From an uncultured Lachnospiraceae bacterium (GTDB lineage: Bacteria > Bacillota > Clostridia > Lachnospirales > Lachnospiraceae), in the NCBI GenBank assembly GCA_910579285.1, contig CAJTTT010000039.1:1-21366 (forward strand): a stretch of 21,366 bases of DNA, in the 5' to 3' direction. The translations under genes were made by a program, and so were the position numbers. The notes beneath the pieces were generated by a model that was given only the letters and a program-made list of their open reading frames with translations, did not search any database and was not told where the DNA came from. Each line of letters opens with the position of its first letter. The first letter of the stretch is position 1. Below are positions 15,632-21,366 of the stretch, in pieces.

Positions 15632-16852
15632 CTACCAGCTGAAATCCTCCGGGGTCACACCGTTAAAGTTTGCTGCCGGAACAATTGCGCCGCTCTTGAT
15701 CTGCTCATATGCCGCATCCAGCTTTGTGATAGAGTCAGCGGAAAGCTGATTTCTGCCGTCCGCATTGATATATCCTGTGGAATCCGTATCCGCATGCAGC
15801 GTAACGTTTCCGCCCTTAAAACTGCCGTCCACAACTGCGTTCAGCGCACGCTCCACATTCAGATGCATCACCTTTACCGCAGAGGTCAGAACCACATTGG
15901 CATCCCCGTTTGCACCGTCATCGTACTGGTCTACATCACAGCCGATAAAGTAGACGCCGTCAGCTTCCTTCACCGCTGTGAGGACACCGTTGCCGGATGC
16001 ACCCGCTGCCACGAAGATGATATCCACACCTTCTGCGATCAGCGCATTGCCGACCACCTTGCCGGTCGCTTCGTCCGCAAAGGAGCCTACATAGTTGCCG
16101 CCCACATCTGCGCCAGTCACGTCCGTACCTGCGTAGGAGGGAAGCTCCACGAGCTCAACAGACTTTCCTTCCGTATCATTGATATATTTCACGCCGCACT
16201 CAAAACCATACTGGTAATTCACGTTAGAGGGATAAGCGATACCGTTCACCACAGACACCTTATTGGACTTCGTCTCGAGAGCTGCCGCCATACCCGCAAA
16301 GAAGCCGGACTCCTGCTCTGCAAACTGCATCGCATAGATGTTGTCCACTTCCACATCGCTTCCATCTTCCCCGGAAGGGAAAGCGTCCACCAGCACAAAC
16401 TTCACATCAGGGTTCTCCTGTGCAATCGTTGTGATGCCCGCAAACTGGAATCCGCAGCACACAATCACATCATAGTCAGCCACAATGTCAGCCACCGCCT
16501 GTACGGCTGCCGCCACGTCACCCGTTGTCTCCTGCACGGGCGTCACCGTGCTGTCGGGATGGCTCTCAATAAAGGTAAGAATACCATTATAGTTGTCCTG
16601 GTTAAAGGAACCGTCATCCACGCCGGAGGGACTGGACACAATCGCGATCTTCAGTCCTGCTGCCGTCTCGCCTTCCGCCGCCGGAGCTTCCTCACCGGCC
16701 GTTTCCGTCTCTGCCGCATCCGCCGCAGGAGCCGCTTCCTCTGTGTTCTCCGGCGCAGCCTCGGGCGCTGCTGCTTTCTCACCGCCGCCGCAGGCCGCAA
16801 GGGAACATACCATTGCCGCCGCAAGCATTACTGTCACCATTCTCTTTTTCAT
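15632..16852 (-). CDS. BMP-family nucleoside-binding lipoprotein
   Basis: This is a surface-anchored binding protein that captures purine nucleosides for the ABC importer (PnrA/BmpA/NupN group). The signal peptide MKKRMVTVMLAAAMVCS ends in lipobox LAAC with Cys21 as the lipid site. Residues 22-65 form an Ala/Glu/Pro-rich linker. The binding domain starts at about 67 (LKIAIVSSPSGVDDGSFNQ, with the ligand-contact DGSFN), then VDYD-like VADYDVIVCCGFQF, the region FVLVDAFPSG, and FIGCDVDQYDDG. The 406-residue length is somewhat long because of the linker. The ATG has GGAGG 8 nt upstream and a good promoter at 16901-16929. Family assignment is firm; the exact nucleoside is inferred. Confidence 0.95.
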   Translation of the reverse strand: MKKRMVTVMLAAAMVCSLAACGGGEKAAAPEAAPENTEEAAPAADAAETETAGEEAPAAEGETAAGLKIAIVSSPSGVDDGSFNQDNYNGILTFIESHPDSTVTPVQETTGDVAAAVQAVADIVADYDVIVCCGFQFAGITTIAQENPDVKFVLVDAFPSGEDGSDVEVDNIYAMQFAEQESGFFAGMAAALETKSNKVSVVNGIAYPSNVNYQYGFECGVKYINDTEGKSVELVELPSYAGTDVTGADVGGNYVGSFADEATGKVVGNALIAEGVDIIFVAAGASGNGVLTAVKEADGVYFIGCDVDQYDDGANGDANVVLTSAVKVMHLNVERALNAVVDGSFKGGNVTLHADTDSTGYINADGRNQLSADSITKLDAAYEQIKSGAIVPAANFNGVTPEDFSW

Positions 16853-16900
16853 AAAACTCCTCCATTCCGTACTGTATCGCCTATTTTTTGTAACGAATCT

Positions 16901-16929
16901 ATATTAGCATTACAGCGCCGGAAATGCAA
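16901..16929 (-). promoter_or_regulatory. Promoter of the BMP lipoprotein gene
   Basis: On the minus strand TTGCAT (16924-16929) and TAATAT (16901-16906) are 17 bp apart. The predicted leader is about 40 nt. The site begins only 11 bp beyond the stop of the EAL gene, and no terminator is visible between them. Confidence 0.7.
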
Positions 16930-16939
16930 TGGTCTGTTT

Positions 16940-18865
16940 TCATTCCGCCTGAGATCTTAGGAAATTAATGAACTCCGGCTTCGGAAGAGGCTTGGAAAAG
17001 AAATACCCCTGGATAAAATCACATTGCAGCTCCGTAAAGAAATCCAGCATTTCCTGGGTCTCAATGCCTTCCACCACAATCTCCATATCCATATCCTTGA
17101 GCATGGCAACCGTATTCTTAAGAACGACCCGCATTTTCGGATTGTCCTGTTCATCCACAAAAGTTTTGTCCAGCTTAATGATTTTGAGCGGCAGCTGGAT
17201 GACCCGCTTGATGTTGGAGTAGCCTGTCCCATAATCATCCAGCGAAAAGGAGACGCCCGCCTGCGTCAGCTTGTCCAGATTTTCCGCCATAATCTCCTGC
17301 GTATGGCTGGCCGCAGTCTCCGTGATCTCCAGATTGATCAGCTCTGAAGGAACCTGATGCTTTTCCATAATCGACATCACTTTTTCTGCCAGGTTGACAC
17401 GCATGCACTGTGTCACCGACAGGTTCACCTCAATATACTCCAGGCCAAGCGAATGAAAGTCCCCGCTTGCAATAAACTTGCAGACCTCCTCGAGAACATA
17501 ATCCCCGATTCTGTGAATGGCGCCGCTTCTCTCCGCCGCCGTGACGAGAATTTCCGGCGAGATAAAGCCGTAGGCCGGGTCAAACAGGCGAAGCAGAGCC
17601 TCCGCAGAGATAAATTTCCCTTTTTCGATGGAGTAAATGGGCTGATAATACACCTGGAACCGATGAAACTCCAGCGCCTCCTCAATGATCTGGTCAATGT
17701 TTTTGTGTATCTCAAAGAGGCCCTTATGATAGACCTCGTCCACATGCATCACACGCCCCTCGTACTTGAGTTTCTCATGGAAATCCGTTCCGAAAATCAT
17801 AAGCGTCTTAAAATCAGGAATCTCCTCCGGGCAGCGCGCCAGTATTACAAAGGGATTCAGACTTACATCCAGATTGTTGAAATCCGATTTTTCTTTCAGG
17901 CTCTCCACCAAAAGCTCCGCCGCCTTAACCGCCTTTTCCCGGTTCTTCTCCTCAAACACCATGCGGAACCGTCCCCGGTCCAGATAGTACAGTTCTCCCT
18001 TGTTATCCAAAAGCTTATTGACTCTGCGTATCCTGTCCACCACATCGTTCAGCACAAGCATGGAAAAGTCATACCCCATCATTGCGCTGATGGAGGAAAA
18101 ACTGCCCAGATTAAGCATGACCACATCCACGTTCTTTGCATTGCGGTAATTCCGCTTCATGTCCGAAGCGTAAGCGCTGTACTTCATAAACTGTGTGTCT
18201 GAATCCACGATCTCCTCCGGCTTCTGCACGCCGACACTCATAAGAAGCAGACTGATCGCAGAACTGAACATCTCCACCAGTGTGGAGGGAGACACGAGCT
18301 GAATCAGCAGGGCTGTTATGCCGATGGGAATATAGGACATAACCGCAATGATTTTGGAACGCTCCACCAGCCTGCGATACCGAAACATATATCCAACCAC
18401 AAAGACAAGATAAACCGCAACCGCAGCATAAATCAGGAAGAACCAGGATCCGCGCTGATAACCGCCTTCCACCAGAAACATTTTCCCGGTAAGCGGATTG
18501 GTAAGCAGCGCCGCAAATACTGTCAAGTAGGGCGCCCACAGCACAAACTGGATCCAAAAGCTCTTCCTGATCTTATGCCAGGTGTCCGTGAGACTGATGA
18601 CAAACAGCACATACACGGGCACCGTGAAATTATGAATGATTAAATATCCCGAATGTGCCGCATACAGCGCAGGCAGATTCGTACTGGCCGCATTGTCAAG
18701 CGCCACCGCCCAGATGTCAAAAACCGTTGCAAGCAGATTAAAGGAAATAAATGCCAGAAACAGCCGGTTAGGCGTACCGCTGGTCATCTTCCTCACAATG
18801 CATGAAACCAGAAGCAGTGTCAGAATTAAGAGCGCTGCAATGTCAAAGCTTAGACTTTTTCCCAT
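16940..18865 (-). CDS. Membrane protein with degenerate GGDEF and intact EAL domain
   Basis: This is a probable c-di-GMP phosphodiesterase. Of 641 residues, about 1-212 hold seven or so membrane helices of 7TM-sensor type. A GGDEF-like domain spans about 240-375, but the active motif is replaced by LDRGRF (295-300), so it should not make c-di-GMP. The EAL domain (about 392-637) keeps the catalytic set: Glu422 in AEALLR, Asn481 in VNLS, Glu513 and Glu516 in EITE, Asp543-Asp544 in DDYGTGYS, Lys567, Glu599 in VVEGIE and Gln619 before GYFFSKPL. AAGGGG precedes the ATG, and an extended -10 promoter lies upstream. It stands between two binding-protein genes. Confidence 0.93.
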   Translation of the reverse strand: MGKSLSFDIAALLILTLLLVSCIVRKMTSGTPNRLFLAFISFNLLATVFDIWAVALDNAASTNLPALYAAHSGYLIIHNFTVPVYVLFVISLTDTWHKIRKSFWIQFVLWAPYLTVFAALLTNPLTGKMFLVEGGYQRGSWFFLIYAAVAVYLVFVVGYMFRYRRLVERSKIIAVMSYIPIGITALLIQLVSPSTLVEMFSSAISLLLMSVGVQKPEEIVDSDTQFMKYSAYASDMKRNYRNAKNVDVVMLNLGSFSSISAMMGYDFSMLVLNDVVDRIRRVNKLLDNKGELYYLDRGRFRMVFEEKNREKAVKAAELLVESLKEKSDFNNLDVSLNPFVILARCPEEIPDFKTLMIFGTDFHEKLKYEGRVMHVDEVYHKGLFEIHKNIDQIIEEALEFHRFQVYYQPIYSIEKGKFISAEALLRLFDPAYGFISPEILVTAAERSGAIHRIGDYVLEEVCKFIASGDFHSLGLEYIEVNLSVTQCMRVNLAEKVMSIMEKHQVPSELINLEITETAASHTQEIMAENLDKLTQAGVSFSLDDYGTGYSNIKRVIQLPLKIIKLDKTFVDEQDNPKMRVVLKNTVAMLKDMDMEIVVEGIETQEMLDFFTELQCDFIQGYFFSKPLPKPEFINFLRSQAE

Positions 18866-18915
18866 ATATTCCCCTTATATGCCGCTGTCCCTGTTTGTGC
18901 GGCTGTTATATGTTG

Positions 18916-18944
18916 ATTATACCAAATCTGGGAAAAAGTGGAAA
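18916..18944 (-). promoter_or_regulatory. Promoter of the EAL gene (extended -10)
   Basis: On the minus strand TGGTATAAT gives a perfect -10 (18916-18921) with the TGn extension. A weaker TTTCCA (18939-18944) sits 17 bp upstream. The predicted leader is about 43 nt. Confidence 0.75.
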
Positions 18945-18962
18945 GTCTTTCTTTCATTCACG

Positions 18963-18999
18963 CGCTGTCCTTGCAGGCTGTCCTGCTGCCTGTCCGCGC
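18963..18999. repeat. Inverted and triple direct repeats after the solute-binding gene
   Basis: CTGTCC occurs three times (18965-18970, 18978-18983, 18990-18995) at 13- and 12-bp spacing. The same segment can fold on the minus strand as GCAGG-ACAG-CCTGC within an outer GCGC/GCGC pairing. It begins directly after the stop of the binding-protein gene. There is no U-run, so calling it a terminator is uncertain. Confidence 0.4.
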
Positions 19000-21366
19000 T
19001 TACTCAGCCAGATAAATGCCAAGCCTTGTCTCAATCGCGTTCATGGCCTCCTCCAGGCTCCTGTCTCCACGGATATAACCTTCTCCTTCCTCATAGACAA
19101 CATTCTCAAAAGTTTTGTCTTCCACATAGGCGGTGTCCACGGATCCAATCCAGTTAATCAGTTCACTGACCTTCTTCTCATCAGGCACCCGGATCGGCAT
19201 GAGGATCTCCTCTCCATCCAAATCTGTCGTTCCCCCCTGCCCGGAAACATAGTCGTTATCCTTGTAAACTCTCCATTGATCTTTATAGTTGTCCAGGAGC
19301 GCTTTCGGCGTTACCGGGAAACCGTTCAGGACTTCCGACTGTATCTCATTCCCAAGTACTGTTTTCAGAAAATCCTGCGCCTGCTGTGTGTTGGCCGAGG
19401 ATGCATTGATCCCAAGGAGAGTCCTTGCCCAGAACACATTGTCACACTGTCCATTCATAGGGACGCTCACACAATCTCCAAACCCTTCCATCTTCGAGAC
19501 GGATGTCTGAATGTTGTAGTTCCAGACATCTTCTGCCGCACCTGCTACAAACTGTCGTCGCTCGCCCAGCAGATGCGTCGCCTCATGGCGTGTCCGCACC
19601 CCATCCGCATCCTCAAACGCTTCCCCGTTCGGGCTTTCAAATTCCTGATAGTATGACGCATCTGCCTCCCAGCTCTGCATTCCTTCCTCGGGAAGACCGT
19701 TCACCTGCGCATCGTACATCCGCTTTGTCTGTGTCAGGAAATCGGCGACGGCATCCTTGTCCAGCGAGCCGTCTTCGGTCCGCCACGCCGGAACACATGA
19801 CAGTGAGAAAATGCGCATAATTCCCTTTGCCGATGGAACACACATAAGGTAGGCATCCGGGTCATTCTCCCGCATCCATTCCATCTCATCCGCTATAGAT
19901 GACAAATCTGTCATTTTTTCAAGATCGCTCTTTTTCCCACAGATATAGGGAAGCTGGATCCTGCCGGGCACCGCATAGACATGTCCGTCATTTCTGAAAG
20001 CGTCCACCACATTGGAAAAAACCGCTTCCTTGCCGCTCACACCGTCTAAAATCGGCGCGATGTCCATGAGTATGCCCTTCTCTATATAGGAGTTCATCGG
20101 CAAATGATCCAGAACAAGCACATCAGGCCCTTTCCCTGCCATAGTGCGTGTATTCAGATTCTTGATGGCATCCTCTCTGGTCATGGAATTTCCCGCAAGG
20201 CCGATTTCATACTCCACATAAACGGCCGGATTATCTTTCTGATACTTGCTGATCGCCTGCCGGATCACCGCCTCATCCTCCAGGCTCCACACCTGCAGTT
20301 TCTCTTCGGGTCTGGAGGGCACAGCCGGGTCATAGACGAAGCGGGTCATCTTTTCTCCTGTGAGCACCACCAGAAACTCATTGTTTTCGGCAACAAGCAT
20401 ATCCATAATCTGGTAAGCCGGATTTCCCAGAATATTCAGACTCCCGTCAATCACCTGTTCCATAGCGCTGCCGCCCAGCACATGCCGGTACACCCCGCTG
20501 TTCCCTGCCAGATATATGGCATCTTCGCCGCCCGATACGAGAAACAGATCATGGCTTTTTCCCGCATAGCCATCCCTGTCCTGAAAATTTTCCTTTACGA
20601 ACTCCGCCAGCACCTCGTCCTCTATGTATTCCTTCGCCTCCATATCATAGAGCAGCGGCACATCGACCTGAAAGCCGTCAAGCAGCATGATATTACCGTG
20701 GAACTGCAGCAAGTCGATGCTGTAACCGTCTATTGTCAGATACTTCTCGCTGCTGCCATCCTCCTTCACCTCATACAGATTCGACCCGGACGCGGTGGCA
20801 AAGATTCTGCCGTCATCCGATATGTACACGGCGTTCAACCACCACTCATCCTCTCCCAGCTTTATTTCCACCGGAGTTTCTGTCCCATCGGGCTTAACAA
20901 GCGTAAGCTGCATATCCATCTTGAGCTGCACTCCGCTGCCACTGTCCTCAGTGCCCTCCTCCGGCTCCGTCCATATCACGGCAACCGTGCCGTCAGGGCC
21001 GATCGCCATGCTTAAGATATATTTGTTCTCCGCCTTCATTTTGGCAAGCCAGGGCAGATCTGCTTTCGTCCAGCTTGCCCCGTTATCTGTAGACCGCAGC
21101 ACAAACCCGCTGTTATCCGCCAGAAGATAGCTGCCGTCAGCCTGCTTAAACAGGCGGCTGTTCCAGTCGGTAAGAGCGCTGCCGTTCAGTTCCACATCCT
21201 TTTCCACATAGCGTCCCATCGCAGTTCCCTGCTCGTCTGCGCCTACGTTGGTTCCATCCTGACTCTCACCGCCGACGACTTCTGTACTTCCTTTGCCGCC
21301 GCAGCCGGCAAGCATGCCTGCCGTCAGTGCCACCGCCAGCAGGCATGCCGCCAGCCTCTTTCCAAT
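19000..21366 (-). CDS. Solute-binding lipoprotein with N-terminal propeller-like region (5' partial)
   Basis: This is a surface lipoprotein of ABC-importer binding-protein type. The start is beyond the right edge: the frame is open to base 21366 and reads IGKRLAACLLAVALTAGMLA before the GC of lipobox LAGC, a typical signal peptide lacking only its first residues. An in-frame GTG at 21333 lies inside that peptide and is not the start. Numbered from that GTG, residues 40-340 look beta-rich, with an Asp-box RSTDNGASW (80-88) and further strand repeats such as ISDDGRIFATASGSNLYEV. From about 346 (LQVWSLEDEAVIRQAISKYQ) a family-1 solute-binding domain follows, with MAGKGPDVLVLD and NDGHVYAVP. The total of about 790 residues is nearly twice a normal binding protein. 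Ligand and partner permeases are not visible. Confidence 0.88.
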   Translation of the reverse strand: MGKRLAACLLAVALTAGMLAGCGGKGSTEVVGGESQDGTNVGADEQGTAMGRYVEKDVELNGSALTDWNSRLFKQADGSYLLADNSGFVLRSTDNGASWTKADLPWLAKMKAENKYILSMAIGPDGTVAVIWTEPEEGTEDSGSGVQLKMDMQLTLVKPDGTETPVEIKLGEDEWWLNAVYISDDGRIFATASGSNLYEVKEDGSSEKYLTIDGYSIDLLQFHGNIMLLDGFQVDVPLLYDMEAKEYIEDEVLAEFVKENFQDRDGYAGKSHDLFLVSGGEDAIYLAGNSGVYRHVLGGSAMEQVIDGSLNILGNPAYQIMDMLVAENNEFLVVLTGEKMTRFVYDPAVPSRPEEKLQVWSLEDEAVIRQAISKYQKDNPAVYVEYEIGLAGNSMTREDAIKNLNTRTMAGKGPDVLVLDHLPMNSYIEKGILMDIAPILDGVSGKEAVFSNVVDAFRNDGHVYAVPGRIQLPYICGKKSDLEKMTDLSSIADEMEWMRENDPDAYLMCVPSAKGIMRIFSLSCVPAWRTEDGSLDKDAVADFLTQTKRMYDAQVNGLPEEGMQSWEADASYYQEFESPNGEAFEDADGVRTRHEATHLLGERRQFVAGAAEDVWNYNIQTSVSKMEGFGDCVSVPMNGQCDNVFWARTLLGINASSANTQQAQDFLKTVLGNEIQSEVLNGFPVTPKALLDNYKDQWRVYKDNDYVSGQGGTTDLDGEEILMPIRVPDEKKVSELINWIGSVDTAYVEDKTFENVVYEEGEGYIRGDRSLEEAMNAIETRLGIYLAE

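Noticed and set aside
15464..16960. Open frame of 498 codons on the plus strand, antisense to the BMP lipoprotein gene
   Set aside because: It lies opposite an unmistakable BMP gene in a G+C-rich segment, is rich in Arg, His and Cys, matches no family, and has no ribosome binding site or promoter. Similar long antisense frames at 8430-9455, 9482-10459, 10508-11458, 6135-6935 and 20104-21015 are shadows for the same reason.
19560..19600. HEATH sequence resembling a HExxH zinc-protease motif in the large lipoprotein
   Set aside because: It sits inside the solute-binding domain with no downstream zinc ligand pattern, and a five-residue match is easily due to chance.

Overview
The window looks chromosomal and comes from an anaerobic Firmicute, most likely a Lachnospiraceae (Clostridia). 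This rests on the sequences of the S10-operon proteins, strong AGGAGG-type ribosome binding sites, moderately high G+C, a hybrid kinase and an EAL protein each with a multi-pass N-terminal membrane module, and a BMP-type nucleoside ABC transporter. All but one gene lie on the minus strand, so they read right to left. The family assignment is inference from sequence recall, not a search.

Left end (1-3990): the S10 ribosomal protein operon, in transcription order rpsJ, rplC, rplD, rplW, rplB, rpsS, rplV, with rplV cut by the left edge. A promoter at 3962-3990 drives an unusually long leader of about 240 nt with extensive self-complementarity, probably an autoregulatory ribosomal-protein leader. 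A second structured gap lies between rplW and rplB. The rpsS/rplV junction is abnormal: rplV has no usable start codon in frame and the S19 tail runs into L22 coding sequence, as if a few dozen bases were deleted.

4165-5040 (+) encodes a COG1092-like SAM-dependent methyltransferase. It is divergent from the S10 operon and ends at a terminator-like inverted repeat shared with the convergent gene.

9365-5107 (-): a LacI-family regulator with a palindromic operator lying in its own promoter, a MATE efflux transporter, a highly charged coiled-coil protein of unknown function, and a TraX-family membrane protein translationally coupled to it.

16852-9524 (-): a purine-nucleoside-type ABC uptake system, made of a BMP lipoprotein, a double-NBD ATPase and two permeases. 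It is followed 11 nt later by a hybrid sensor histidine kinase that appears to be the last gene of the operon and ends at a strong terminator. The lipoprotein has its own promoter and is separated from the ATPase by a 12-bp hairpin, then a second promoter overlapping a palindrome.

18865-16940 (-): a membrane protein with a degenerate GGDEF and an intact EAL domain, probably a c-di-GMP phosphodiesterase. 21366-19000 (-): a large lipoprotein with an N-terminal Asp-box/propeller-like region fused to a family-1 solute-binding domain; its start lies beyond the right edge.

The right two thirds therefore combine solute capture (two lipoproteins), uptake and two membrane signalling proteins. No CRISPR array, insertion sequence, tRNA or rRNA was seen.
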